Notes: generated by a model not told the origin, from the sequence alone. A stretch of 64,000 bases of DNA from Spinellus fusiger (GCA_025094145.1 JALLLS010000019.1:248001-312000); one strand, 5' to 3'; shown: positions 50,796 through 62,394, numbered from the stretch's first letter. Translations and numbers: made by a program.

Positions 50796-53700
50796 CTAGC
50801 AACCATACATCGGCCCACGACGGAAATTTTCCCCGAAGCAAAGCGTAGGTTGCAAAATTTGCCCTTTGTGAAGTCCCATAACTTCTAGCCCTTTGAGTGT
50901 GTACATCAAGCCAATGTTTATCAGAGCTGTGTGATTTAATAAAAGCATCTGGTCTTTGAGTCTGATCATTCTTCTTGAATTTAGCATTGTGGGATAATAA
51001 TATATAGGTGGTTCATTTATTTATGTATTTTATGATTCCAATCTAAAGTAAAAGTTCAGGATAGACACTATTTTCAGTTTGATGAATTTGGTTTTGAAAG
51101 AGAACAGAGATGTTTTTGATGTTGGTGGCTATTGAAAAGGCAACATATAATTGACCATGAATAAAAAAACAGGTGTGCAAAGATCAATGCCAACATTGTC
51201 GAGCGATTGACCCTGAGACTTGTTTATAGTCATGGCAAAGCAAAGACGAGCTGGAAACTGTTTTCTTGATAAAATGAAAGGATACTCCCCTTCATTAGTA
51301 TTAAGATTCAACCCGGGGATTTTAGCTTCAGCATCTTCACCAGATTGGTCTTTATAGATAACAAAGATAGAGTATTGAACAATATGTTTTACAATTATTC
51401 TGGTACTATTACATAGGCCTTTTGCAGGATTAAAGTTTCTTAAGAGTATTACTGGAGCACCTATTTTCAGTTCGAGTTTTGGTAGTGGGAGTCCAGCAGG
51501 ATTGAGTGACTTTAAGTTGATAAAGTTCTTCAGCAGGATCAAAATCCATTTTGTCTGCTGAATTTAATACTATCGATTGACCTGGTAAGAGCTGTAAGAC
51601 TTCTTTGTTTATATAATCGACATGATCATTTCTGCTGGAGAGAAGGGTCGATTTAAGTAGGATTTGATGTGTTAAGGAGTGTAGTAATATCTCGCGGCTA
51701 AAGATGCTGTTTATGAATAGCATCAATGTTTTGCCTGGACCAGCAGGACCTTGTAAGAAGAAATTTGCTTGTGTTGGGCTTTCTGTTGTATGTTTTGTGA
51801 TTGTGTCGAATGCTTCACGCTGTTCACTATTCAGGCTTTTTATATTTTAACTGATATTGATCTCTTTCTGAAATGGCATTATCATCTTGATTCAAATTGA
51901 ATGAGTCTATTCTTATGTTGAATTTGGCCATTCCCACTGCTGAAAACAATGGCTTCATCAAAGCATTTTATCCACTCTTGATCATCTTCGATTAAGTGCA
52001 AGGTAAGGCACACATGTTTAAATGTTGGGTGTAAATGCCCGTCTATTCTTCTTATGTCTTTTGAAGACATAGGTCCCCTTACAGCTGCAATTAACAATCG
52101 TAGATAATATCTTTTGCCACTGATGGGGTTACAGAAATACATCCTTCCTAATGCAAAACCCTTTCGTCTTGGAGGCCACTCTCTTGTCTTTGTTCTATAA
52201 AAAATGGCTCTGTGGAAACTCTTGGTAAAGATGTAATCTAACATTTTCATTGTTCAGATTATAGTCAAAGAAAGCAATGAGCATTGATTTGCTTTTATGC
52301 ATATTTTCACGCAGCTCTTCGGCTGTTGCATTTTTCAAGTGTACTGGAAGTTGAATCACAGTAGAATCTTCTTCGTGAATTGGATATTCAAATATCCTCC
52401 AAAAAGCTTCAGTAGGTCCAATATAGCGACCTTGGAGATATCTTTCAATCTCATCATTCATATCACTGATTTGAAGCGTTGTTCTATCTGCTCCTTTGTA
52501 GATATACTTGTTGATATATTTTACAGGCTTGATGCTTGTACATACTTCAACATTGATGTGTGCTTTGTATTTTTTTCAATAGATATGGGTTGTATGGAAC
52601 AACCCAGTTGTTTGTGACTTGAAATGATTCTTGACGGTTGGATGGTAAAGGCACATTAAAGGAAGTTGAGTTTGTAGCTTGGCTTGTTCGCTTATATGTT
52701 GGATATCCATTTTCATTGAGCTGGGTAGACTCTGCATATGGTTTTAGAAAGCTTTTTGAGCATTCCATTCTTCCGTGTTCATCTTTGACCCTACATGGCG
52801 ACTTTAGGTTAATATATTCACCACATGGACCATGGATCATATTTCTTGTTATCAGATTGTATAATTCTGGATCTGTATCTTTTGAGGGTATCTCGGCAGA
52901 TATAACTTATCAATTTTTTCACGATTGTCAATGTTTTGGAATCGATCAAGAAAGAGAAGAAGATGAACATGAGGCAAACCTCGCTTTTGGTACTCAATGG
53001 TTCTTACTAAACCTTTGTACTTGCCAAAGATATGCTTGTACTTGAGCTCTTTTATAAAAGCTCTTACCTTTAAATTGAAACCCCTTGCAACTAAATCTGG
53101 TCTATCAGTAGCTGTTTGACCTGGAAACAGTTTCCTGGTGATTTCTTCCCATATTGGATTTGCAGTAAAGGTGATGAATAATGAAGGCTTTCCAAACTGT
53201 CGAACTATTGCCATGGCATCTTGATATTGCTTGGCCATAAATCTGGGTCCTCCGAAAAAACTACTTGGTAATACAATTCGACGACCAATAGATGATGCAA
53301 CAATGTCTTGATTGATAAGTGTATCGTGCAATCCTTGATACAAATCAGCTCTAATCGAGGCTTGATGGTGACGAATCCATGATAATTTGTTTTGGTCACA
53401 TAATGCCCAGATATCCACCAAGTATTGTTGAAAGAGACACTTGGCCTTGAAGATAATGGGGTACTCTATGTCTCTAAGATGCAAACGGAATCTATAGTAG
53501 ACACGTTGAGGCAGTCTCCCACCACCATTGTTGCTGTTGTTATTATCAGCTGTAGTATTGATCATAGTGTCCTAATCCCCCTCCTCTATTAGCTCATTTT
53601 GGTTTCCATTGTCACCAGTAACAGAGCCCTTCAAAGTCATACTACAATCCCAACCTGATTCTCCATTGGGAAACATCAAAACATAGTGCAAGGGAATATA

Positions 53701-54130
53701 CAACCCGCTGTTTTGGTTTACTCGAGTAAAAGAATATGTTGCTTCATTGGTGGTACGACGAAGGTAGACCCTGATGTCTCTGAAAGTCTCTGTTTGGCTA
53801 TCATCATTAGGAACAATTGCAGCTATTTCATTTGCAGTAGGAATGTTTTCAGTTCTTCTATCATTGCCAGCAACTAAATTAATGTTCAAAGAAGGACTTA
53901 TTCTAACAAAAGGAATAATATTTTTAATTCTGCTAGTATTGTTATCATTATTAGTACAAACATGGTTTATTTGACCAGGCTCAAGCTGTCTCATTCTGCT
54001 TAATTCAGAAATGTAAGCAGCAGGAAGTCTTACGGCTCAAACTCTTTGGCGTTTTCTTCTTCCTTCATTAGCATTGTTATTCTCCTCGGATGTTTCAAAG
54101 GGTGCAATTGCGACAAAAGGACGAATAAGC
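50796..54130 (-). mobile_element. Decayed Helitron (Rep-helicase fragments)
   Basis: A series of minus-strand frame fragments spans about 54100 to 51130. In order, they show a Helitron N-terminal region (53994-53572: LPSAN-like, IPLHYVLMFPNGESGW) and the Rep domain (53565-52852: FGKPSLFITFTANPIWEEI and the HUH-type RGLPHVHLLLFL). Then come KYIYKG..YIGPTEAFWRIFEYP-type pieces, GRMYFCNP..RYYLRLL, a PIF1-like Walker A (GPAGPGKT near 51750) and a helicase C-terminus (LSSRNDHVDYIN; CFAMTINKSQGQS). Stops and frameshifts separate the pieces, and the helicase core after Walker A is missing, so the element is dead. The 3' end is probably the CTAG at 50796-50799, preceded by a GCAACC/GGTTGC inverted pair and followed by T, as expected for Helitrons. 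The 5' end is only approximate. Confidence 0.85.
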
Positions 54131-54465
54131 TAATAGAATAGAGGATAGGACAGAGCCATGTCCTTAGTAACCTACACTACAAAAGAATGATGCTCTGAGT
54201 ATCAAATCAGAGAGATCTCTTTTTCGGTTTAATCCAATAATAGGGCCCTGCTCTCTTCTTAACGGAGAATGAAGATACGAGTCAAGAATGTTATTTACAG
54301 TCTCTCTCTCCCTCTCTCTCTATTTTCTTTTGCCGTTCCTGTCTGTGTCTTTCTAGGCCCTTTATATATATATATATATCTATATATTTAGATTATATTT
54401 ATACACAAATAGATAGTATTTTACAAGCCAATTGCATATTTCTGCTCTCAAGAAAGAAAGAACCC
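54131..54465. other. Promoter region of the bestrophin-like gene
   Basis: About 335 bp between the Helitron and the next start codon. It contains CTCTCTCTC (about 54302-54322) and a TATATATATATA tract (54362-54388). No gene seen; this is the only available space for the promoter of the gene that follows. Confidence 0.45.
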
Positions 54466-56178
54466 ATGTTTCATCGCCATTTGCATGCTGACTTGGCTCC
54501 CGACAGCTATACACGTCGGTTCTTAAGGAAGCTCTGGCGCTACCCAGACCAACTGCGGTAAGAAAAAGTCAAAGAAAAAGAAGAAAATAAAATAAAGAAA
54601 ATAAAGCCCACTCATGACGGTGTGTAATCTATTTTAGGCTGAAAGGTTCAGTAAGGTTTCATTTGTTACTGTAATTTTTAAAAAAAAAAAAAGACAGCAA
54701 GGGTTAGATGGAGTTTAATTCTCTATTGCTTGTAGGTGATACCTGCCATTCTGCCTATTGTTCTTGCCACTGCACTGTACACCTACCTTATTGCCAAGGC
54801 CTATCTTGACTGGGGCTATACTAATATTGCTATTAGTAACTCCATTGGTAAGGCATAGAGAAATGGAGAAAGAAGGAGGATTGACACTTTTGGAATTAGT
54901 ACCTGTGCTTTCGGTGGTGCTGGGCTTACTGCTGGCCTTTCGTGCCAACACCTCTTATGCACGGTATTACGAAGGACGTCAGTTATGGCAGGATCTTAAC
55001 AGCAACATACGCAATCTATCTCGTCTTGTGTGGTGCAGCATCCCCGAACGCACACAGAACGATCATTTAGAAAAGATGAGATGTATGAAACTTCTATTGG
55101 CATTTGCTGTTGCTACAAAACACCATTTGCGCAAGGAGTATGGCTGTGATTACTTTGACCTTGACTATCTACTGCCTCCCAATTGGGTGCCTGCTGCTGC
55201 CGATGATATGGACCAATACGGCAAGACAAATGATAGAGATACCAATGGCAAAGGCACTAACAGAAACATACCTCCGGAGACAGGTGCTGATACTGATGGC
55301 ACAGGTGCTACTAGTACATCAAGTATGGCTAGCACTAGTACAGTCACACACAATGACAGTGCAGATAAAAAACCGCTCATACGCTCCATGACCCACCGCC
55401 AAGGATCTTCCAGCACAGACCGTGGTCCTGGCAATAGCCCTGGTCCTCTTGACAGTAGCCATGGAGATGATCCCAATGACTTGGCCAACAAAAGAGACCG
55501 TCGTCCTGCTCACCAACGCAAATTTGTCTGTGATGAGGATCTTCCTGACGATGGATTTACAGAAATGTCTTTGCCTTTGGAGATATTGTTTCGTATGGGG
55601 CTTTATATGGCACAGGCAAAAACAGCTGGCAAGATTGATGGTATTTTCTCTGGTAATATTATCTCTCACCTGAATGCATTGAATGACTGTTTGGCTGGAT
55701 TGGAGCGTATTGTGAGCACACCTATTCCCAAGGCCTATACTATTCATCTGTAGGTGTCTCTTTTCATAGAATGGATGTTGTATCTATCTACAGGCAATCT
55801 AGATGAATCACTAACAGTGGGTCATAGGAAACAATGCATCTTTTTGTACATGATGGCTCTTCCATTTACACTGATTTCTGCTCTGGAGTGGTGGATTATA
55901 CCTACTGTTCTTTTGTCCTCATTCACAATGTTTGGTATTGATGCCATTGGTGCACAGATTGGTAAGTAAAAAGGATGATGATATTCTCCAGGATGTATGT
56001 AGAGAAGCATCATCTGACGTACCTGCCTATCTGTTTAGAAAACCCATTTGGATACAATACCAATGATCTACCACTTAATCAGTTCTGTGACTCACTACGC
56101 AAGGAGATTGAGTTTACAGTGTACCATTTGCCATGTGAGGTGACTGATGCACTGATGGTGGGCACACAAGTACTTTGA
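54466..56178 (+). CDS. Bestrophin-like (RFP-TM) anion channel family protein
   Basis: Six exons: 54466-54557, 54638-54650, 54736-54847, 54900-55749, 55828-55961, 56039-56178; product 446 aa. Exon 2 is a 13-nt microexon (encoding LKGS) required to keep phase. Conserved features: GLLLAFRANTSYARYYEGRQLW (after membrane segments 1-2), NIRNLSRLVWC, PIPKAYTIHLKQ, LPFTLI, then the C-terminal FGIDAIGAQIENPFGYNTNDLPLN with its acidic EN/ND positions. These are typical of the fungal/bacterial bestrophin-like channel family, which forms pentameric chloride/anion channels. Between about residues 165 and 255 sits a Thr/Ser/Asp-rich low-complexity insertion not needed for the channel fold. Location (plasma membrane or ER/mitochondrion) is not evident. 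Confidence 0.9.
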
Positions 56179-56497
56179 GCTGTTAGGTGTTTGAATTCCA
56201 TTTTATGTTTTTATATATGTTTTTATATATGTTTTATATATATGTTTTATATATTATATATATATATATATATTGTTTGCCATTGAATGTAATTTTCACA
56301 GTGTTCCTTCTCTTTGACCTAAGAAATAGATGGAACACTTTAAAGAGTCACTGTCTTGAGAAATACATCTCAATAACTGAATAAGATTCTGTAGCCTAAA
56401 TCCAGGAACTGCTTCATATTGCTTTAAAGAGGATTGTTGACTCTCTATTGTTTATGTTAATCATTCTGTTTCTCCTTTCCATGTTCATACTAGACAC
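56179..56497. other. AT-rich spacer
   Basis: About 320 bp after the channel gene, with a (TATATGTTTT)n and (AT)n stretch at 56211-56275. It ends at the 32-bp direct repeat that borders the transposon composite. No gene seen. Confidence 0.5.
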
Positions 56498-56529
56498 TGT
56501 GCAGCCAATAGTATTACTCTATTTGACAG
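56498..56529 (+). repeat. 32-bp direct repeat, left copy
   Basis: A perfect 32-bp match (starts TGTGCAGCCAATAG, ends ATTTGACAG) to 62395-62426, in the same orientation. The two copies lie immediately outside the two inverted arms, so they look like a target-site duplication of the whole composite or the footprint of a rearrangement. Confidence 0.85.
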
Positions 56530-56865
56530 CACATCTTTTCTTTTTGGAACACACATTATCCCTTGTGGATACACACAGATAATATAATATAATTAATAAG
56601 ATAAATGCTAATGCAATATATTGTCTTGGCTTAACATGTTCACTGTGAAGAGAACATAAAGACAAGACATGTATGTGCAATTGTACAGTGTAGAATTTAG
56701 TATAAATAATCAAGTGAATTCAATGAATAAACATGATCTTCTATCTTCTCTTTTATTCTTCTTCTTTGATCTATGTGGGCTTCAGTCCAAACCAAGAACC
56801 ACTAGCTATTCTACTCTGTGCACATACCTCCGGGCTTAGAACTATTCTATTCAAATTAGGGAACG
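56530..56865 (+). repeat. LTR-like inverted arm, left
   Basis: About 336 bp, an inverted copy of 62058-62394. In this orientation it has TTTTTGGAACACACATTATCC near its start, GTATAAATAAT (TATA-like), AATAAACATG (polyA-like) and TCAAATTAGGGAACGA at its end. The terminal TG and CA seen in the right arm (TGTC...GACA) are altered here. The TATA-then-AATAAA order resembles a promoter plus polyadenylation region of an LTR. Confidence 0.8.
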
Positions 56866-56878
56866 AAAAAAACACCAA

Positions 56879-56892
56879 GGTTTCGTGATGTA
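56879..56892 (+). repeat. 14-nt copy of the 5' end of tRNA-Gln
   Basis: GGTTTCGTGATGTA is identical to nucleotides 1-14 of the tRNA-Gln gene at 62459 and has the same orientation. It directly borders the 3' end of the LINE (AATAAAAATCTTTAACC on the minus strand). It could be a LINE target-site duplication inside a tRNA gene. Confidence 0.7.
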
Positions 56893-57132
56893 GGTTAAAG
56901 ATTTTTATTAAAGGAGATAGTTGCATTTGCTTAATGAAGCCTTACTGCACTCCTTATACTATTAGATATAAGCAAAAAAGTTCTACAGGACAAAAGAACA
57001 AAAAAAGACAGGCAAGAAAAAGAAACTAAGACTACTACACTTTAAGGCTGTCTCTGCTCTCCACTCTGCAGCTGTGTTAAAAGATTGTAACAGTGAGAGG
57101 GAGGAGGCCAGAGAAGCAGAACAAAAAGCTGT

Positions 57133-60100
57133 TCATTCATGCACCTGGTGCACCTGATCATGCCAAAGCATGCCTGGACTTGGGTGGGGGCTGAAATCAG
57201 AGTCAGGGTTGCAGAGCTGATCTATGTGCCAGAGGATCTTGTGTAGTGGCAGCCAAAAGGGAGGACAGGAAGAAGATTTCTCAGGAAGACTGGAGATGGC
57301 ATGGTCCAATGGATGGCAGTGTTGTGGTGTTGGTGGCAGTTGATCCCAAAGGTCCCTTGGTATCACTGGACACTCTGCAAGATGTCTTCTGGATGTGTGC
57401 TCTAGTGGACTGCACTGACATGGTTGTGGCGTACCAGGCAGCCATCCCATTCTCCAACGTATGAGTCTGCTTCTCTCATGTCTAGTGGCTGGCAAGAAGA
57501 GGACTGGATCAATGCCAAGTGTTGGCCTGCATGCCTTGATGAGCACCTTGTTGGTTACTTGCAAGAATTGATCAAGTAGCTGTTGGTGTTGTTGTTTGAA
57601 GTATTGCCTTAGCTGAGCTGATGTTGCTGGCAATACTGGTGGGAGAGAGGCAAAAAGGGAATTCTTAGTGAGTGGTTCTAGTGGTAGCACTCGTGGGCTG
57701 TTCACCAGCAGAGACAAAAGACATTGAGGAGGCAGGGAGGCAGCCCGAAGACAGAATCTTGTCTTGAGAGAGTCTGCTCTGAAGTTCATGCTGGGCAGGT
57801 CACAGATATGCTTCAACACCTGAGTGGAGCTAGTGGGGTGGCCACCTATGATCATTCTTAGGCACCTGTCTTGTATCTTCTCCAGAGCTTTGATATCTTT
57901 CTTCAAAAGAACAGTGATTGCCAGACCATACTCAAACTTTGGTCTAATGAAGGTCTTGTATAGCCTAGAGCTGAGAAGCAAAGAGAAATCAGAACGTGAG
58001 GCACCAACAGCATGCAGTGTGGACATGGCAAACATTGTGCCTTGCTTCCTGTGAGAAACAATCCCAGAAGAGTTGATTCCATTGTAGACAAAGGGCTTGC
58101 CAAGGTAAATGAACTCATTGGCTGCTGGAAGGGGCTCTCCATATATCTTGAACTGGTTGGCCTGGGAAACAGAAGGGGGAAGAACCACTGCACACTTGGA
58201 AGGACTCCATCTAAAGCCAACTGAAACAGAGTAGTGCTCTGCCAAACGCAGCATGTGTTGAACCTCTCCAACCTTACCAAAGACAGCAATATCATCAGCA
58301 AAGAAGAGTGAGTTTATTCCTGTAGGCTTATCTATAGTGGTGCTACTGTTTTCTGTTAATGATGCTTCATACTCTGCCAAAGATGATGGTGAGCTAGACT
58401 GCACATGTGTTGTTGTTGTTGTTTCTGTTGCCACACTTCTGAATAAACATGCAAGTGGGTTGATATATATTGAGTAGAGATGGGGGCTGAGAACTGAGCC
58501 TTGCAGTACACCAGTGACAGGAGAGAAAAAAGAGGACACATGGTTGTTCAGGATAACTGACACATGTACATCATCAAACAAATGGACCAGTAAGACAAGC
58601 AGTGGTGGTGGTGTGTTTCTCTTTTGGAGGGCATCCCAGATCAGGTTCCTGTCTACAGTGCCATAGGCTGCCTTGATATCCAAGTAGGCTGTGATTATTC
58701 AGACAAGTAGAAAGTAACAAGACTGAACAAAGATAATTTTTATTAAGTGAAGAGTGGTTCATTATTTATACTTTTTGTGGGTGCTTATCCTTCAGTGGCA
58801 TTCTACCTTTTGGTAGTTAATGATTAGTCCATGGCATAGCTTATTGATAGATTCAACCATATGGTTGGTGTAGATGATTTATCCTATGGTAGTTTACATA
58901 GGTGTAGCCTTATGGTTGGTTCATTGAATAAGCACACCATTATAGAGCCATCTATTATGTCTTCACTTTTAATTGCCTTTGATAGGTCTTATTTAATCCA
59001 CTAAGGATTTATAGATGAAGGCAGCTCATTAAGTGTCCGATAATAATTTGAGCTTAGAAGGTTGATTTGTAGTTACGACCAATCAGTGAGATGATACAGA
59101 GATGCACTATGGTACTTGTGTGCACTCAAGCTTTCATAGAGTATTCTGAATGTCACAGCATACTACTCATGTTGACCAATTCATGAAGAATCTTTGGATT
59201 GAAGTCAGAACACAACATAGGCTACCACAGGATACTGGCAATTTCTCTGGTAATATCTCTTCATCAGGTTGTATAAACACAGAGCCTGGTCCAGTGCACC
59301 TCTTCTTGGTCTGAATCCACCCTGGACAACATCTAGAGGGGGAGAGTACCTGTGCAGGTCTGGTGCAAGACATACCTCAAAGAGCTTTCTGAGAACAGAA
59401 GTCAACAAGATTGGCCTGTAGTTGGCTGGATCACTTGGATCACCCTTTTTGAAGATGGGGAACACCTGTGCTTGACGCCATGGGAGAGGAACATAGGACC
59501 ACTGCCAACACATGGTGAACAGACCAGAAAGAATGGGGACAATGGTGGTGCTGAGTGGCTTTAGCATTTCTGCTCTCAGGTGGTCTACTCCTGGTGCTTT
59601 CCTATTTGGCAGCAGCTTCATACAGAACTTGACAACAGGTTGTGAGAATGGTGTTGTGGCTGTTGGGAAGGGATGCTGATGCTGCTGTGCTGTTACTGGT
59701 GGTCTAAGTGATGTTAATAGTGAGCCTCTATAAACACTCTCAAGGTGTTGGCTCATCACTTCTGCTGCTGCTGGCCCATCTGGGTGCTGGAAGGTCTGCT
59801 GTGGCTGTCTTCTTCTACGAATCTGCCTCACCTTTGACGTGGCCTTTGCATAGTCTCTCTCCATACTTCTGCAAAACTCCTGCCAGTGTCTTCTCTTTGC
59901 TCTTTGTACTTCACACCTGAAGGCCTTCTGTGCATCTAAGTGCCTTTGCCACCATTGAACCTTGTCCAGGCCTCTAGCTCTTTTCCAACTTCTAAAGCTG
60001 AGCTCCCTTTTGTCAACTGCCACCTGCAGAGCCTCACTCCAGAACTTCTGCCAATGTGCTGGCCTATGTGTCTTGCTTCCCACAGAGCAGTCTAGTGCAG

Positions 60101-61058
60101 AGTAGATACAGCTGTTGAGCTGATCTGTCAGGCCATCAATGTCAGGACAGACATCAGGAGGGTTGCTCACTGTAGAAGTAATTATCTGACACAAAGAAAA
60201 AGAGAAACTGTTGAACTTGTCTCTGTAGAGGTTGGCTACATCTGGTTCAACAAGGCAAGAGAGATTCCACATTCTTCTGAAGGGTGGTGGTGTGCATGGT
60301 GCTGTGGACATATCATGGTCAAAGGTCATGTTGAGCAACCTATGGTCCAAACCAAGAGAGAGTTTACCATACACCATCATGGATGTGTTGTCAAAGAGGC
60401 AGTTGGAAACAAACAGATCCACAATGCTACTCATCTCTTGTTCTTGTCTGAAGGAGTGGTATGTTGCTTGACCAAAGGCATGCATACTGTTTTGGACATA
60501 CAGCTGACGTTCTTCAAGCCATTCCAACAGGGCTCTACTTCTAGGATTCTTGTCATGATCACCAAGAAATGCACCAAGTCTTGCATTCAGATCTCCACAG
60601 ATAATTGTGTCCTCTGTCAAAGGAATGGAGTTGAGTACATCAAATGTGTCTTCAAGGGAGAGGGAGGGGGGAAGGCACAGGCAAATAATTCTCAGTGAAC
60701 CAAGTTGGACACCAAGAGCATAGGGGAAGGGCATAGGGATTTGAGTGACATGGTAGGGACAGGAAGGAGAGATAAGAGCACAGATACCAATTGAGCCATG
60801 GTAGCTGTTCTCAACAGGCTTTCCATAGGTGTGGAGCTGTGTCCATGAGGTAGGGAGACGTGAGGGAGAGAGGAGCCAGGTCTCTGTAATAAATAGCATA
60901 GTAAAAGAGTGAGAGTGGGTCATAATTTCATATACCATATGTTGTTGTTGGGTGTTGGTGGACTCTGACATTGCAAGGGAGCTTCTTCTGCTCACTTTGA
61001 AGGCATTGGCAGGGTCATCTCTGTCCTGGTACATCTTCTTGTTGGGGTTGGGAGGCAT
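57133..61058 (-). CDS. LINE ORF2: endonuclease-reverse transcriptase, split by insertion
   Basis: Minus strand, in two blocks (61058-59205 and 58683-57133). Removing the solo LTR plus one 5-bp duplication (533 bp) puts the blocks in one frame of about 1130 codons. The N-terminal half is an APE-type endonuclease (FITETWLL, IICGDLNARLG, LGLDHRLLN). The reverse transcriptase follows: NRKAPGVDHLRAEML, FPIFKKGDPSDPANYRPI, the split DIKAAYGTVDR segment, GVLQGSVLSP and the catalytic FADD box. The C-terminus has a Cys/His knuckle (CQC...HLAECPV). Function: nicks target DNA and copies the element's RNA in place (target-primed reverse transcription). The split makes this copy inactive. Confidence 0.92.
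58690..59217 (-). mobile_element. Solo LTR inserted in LINE ORF2
   Basis: A 528-bp insertion with TG...CA ends (TGTGATTATT...GAACACAACA on the plus strand) and a perfect 5-bp target duplication, TAGGC (58685-58689 and 59218-59222). Read on the minus strand it has a TATAAATAATG box followed by TTAATAAAAATT, so the LTR points leftwards. There are no internal retrotransposon genes, hence a solo LTR left by LTR-LTR recombination. It interrupts the DIKAAY region of the reverse transcriptase. Confidence 0.92.
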
Positions 61059-61175
61059 GTGCTCCTCACTGAGCTATCCAGCTTCCAAAAAAGCTGAAGC
61101 TACAGCATAGGCAGGGTAGGGTCTCATATACTGGATTGCCTGGATGCATCTGTTCTGGTTCAGCTACATTGCCTC

Positions 61176-61877
61176 TTACACAAGCTGCTGTTCAGAGAAC
61201 TCAGAGTATTTAGGGTCAGCCAGATGTTTGGGATCCCGGGGGTCAAATCCACTGTATATTTCCACCTTGGCCTTAGCCAAGACCTCCTTGACTTCAGCTT
61301 CATACTGCACATGGACCAGAAGACCAAGAACAGAGCGGGCAGGGAAACAGACATCCAGGATTCTTCCAGTGTCTAGGCCAAGGGTTCTTAAGAGGCATCT
61401 TGCTTCTGGGCAGTTTATGTGTCTGCCTCTGGGAATATATACATAGGAAAAGCCCCTTGGGCCTTCCTGGATTGAGAATGCATGGGCTGCAGACTCTACT
61501 CTTCTTGCTGAAGGAGCTGGTCTTTTCTGGGGAGCAGGGTGGGTCTTTCTGGCTACAGTAGCCCATGTGGAGTCCTTGGCTGTCTTCTCAGCCTGTTGGT
61601 GGTTCTTTGGTGCCCATGTCACCTCTTGTATCACAGGAGCTGCCTTATTAGTCAAGGCAGCAAGCTTAGCCTCAAGGGCTGCCACAGTCTCTCTCAACTG
61701 CTTGTTTTCTTCCATAATGGCCTCAAAGGCCTCAAGTCTCTGCTTCTGATGGGCGTGCTCAGAAGCCAATTGAGCAAAGCTCTGTTGGAGTGACGTCACT
61801 GCCAAGATAAGTTGAGGTTTGGTGGTGGTGGTGGCATTAGCCAGAAGGTGTTGTTGTCCTGCTGGAGAAGAGAACAT
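61176..61877 (-). CDS. LINE ORF1: coiled-coil / nucleic-acid-binding protein
   Basis: A 233-codon minus frame 117 bp upstream of ORF2. It begins with a Gln/Thr-rich start and a coiled coil (about residues 25-75: LEAFEAIMEENKQLRETVAALEAK). A basic linker follows, then a region with SYVYIPRGRHINCPEARCLL and VHVQYEAEVKEVL that could form an RRM-like fold. No CCHC knuckle is seen. ORF1 proteins of LINEs bind the element RNA and form multimers. The spacing suggests reinitiation or an internal start for ORF2. Confidence 0.75.
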   Translation of the reverse strand: MFSSPAGQQHLLANATTTTKPQLILAVTSLQQSFAQLASEHAHQKQRLEAFEAIMEENKQLRETVAALEAKLAALTNKAAPVIQEVTWAPKNHQQAEKTAKDSTWATVARKTHPAPQKRPAPSARRVESAAHAFSIQEGPRGFSYVYIPRGRHINCPEARCLLRTLGLDTGRILDVCFPARSVLGLLVHVQYEAEVKEVLAKAKVEIYSGFDPRDPKHLADPKYSEFSEQQLV

Positions 61878-62057
61878 GGTGGATCTGGTTGAGTTTGAGA
61901 GCTGGAGGTCTGAAACTTTTGTAGGAGATAGTCATGAGGTGGGGGGAGATGGATTGATAATGGATGCAGATGGATGCAGCTTTTTGGAGATGGATAGACG
62001 TTTTGAATTTTTGTATTAAACTAATAAATTTTAAAAAAAAAGTGATCTTTAGCAGAA

Positions 62058-62394
62058 TGTCATTCCCTAATTTGGACAGAATAGTTCTAAGCCCAGAGGT
62101 ATGTGCACAGAGTGGAATAGCTAGTGGCTCTTGGTTTGGACTGAAGCCCACATAGATCAAAGAGGAAGAATAAAAGAGAAGATAGAAGATCATGTTTATT
62201 CATTGAATTCACTTGATTATTTATACTAAATTCTACACTGTACAATTGCACATACATGTCTTGTCTTTATGTTCTCTTCACAGTGAACATGTTAAGCCAA
62301 GACACTATATTGCATTAGCATTTATCTTATTAATTATATTATATTATCTGTGTGTATCCACACAGGATAATGTGTGTTCCAAAAAGGGAAGACA
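62058..62394 (-). repeat. LTR-like inverted arm, right
   Basis: About 337 bp, inverted copy of 56530-56865, starting TGTCATTCCC and ending GGGAAGACA on the plus strand, i.e. with TG...CA termini. The first ~165 bp also match 7169-7335. On the minus strand the order is TATA-like box, AATAAA, end. No 5-bp flanking duplication is visible on its own (GCAGAA before, TGTGC after). Confidence 0.8.

Larger units (their letters stand above)
56893..62050 (-). mobile_element. LINE-type non-LTR retrotransposon, interrupted by a solo LTR
   Basis: The element carries ORF1 (61877-61176) and ORF2 (61058-57133, interrupted), with a 3' end near 56893 where an AATAAA-like signal precedes the 14-nt tRNA-Gln repeat. 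Apart from the solo LTR the coding capacity looks intact, suggesting fairly recent activity. GC content is visibly higher than in the flanking DNA. The 5' end is not sharply defined; it lies before the right inverted arm at 62058. An AATAAATTTTAAAAAAAAA stretch on the plus strand (about 62022-62041) sits at this border. Confidence 0.9.

Noticed and set aside
57246..60698. Several plus-strand frames of 70-130 codons opposite the LINE
   Set aside because: They are antisense shadows of the LINE ORF2 coding sequence.
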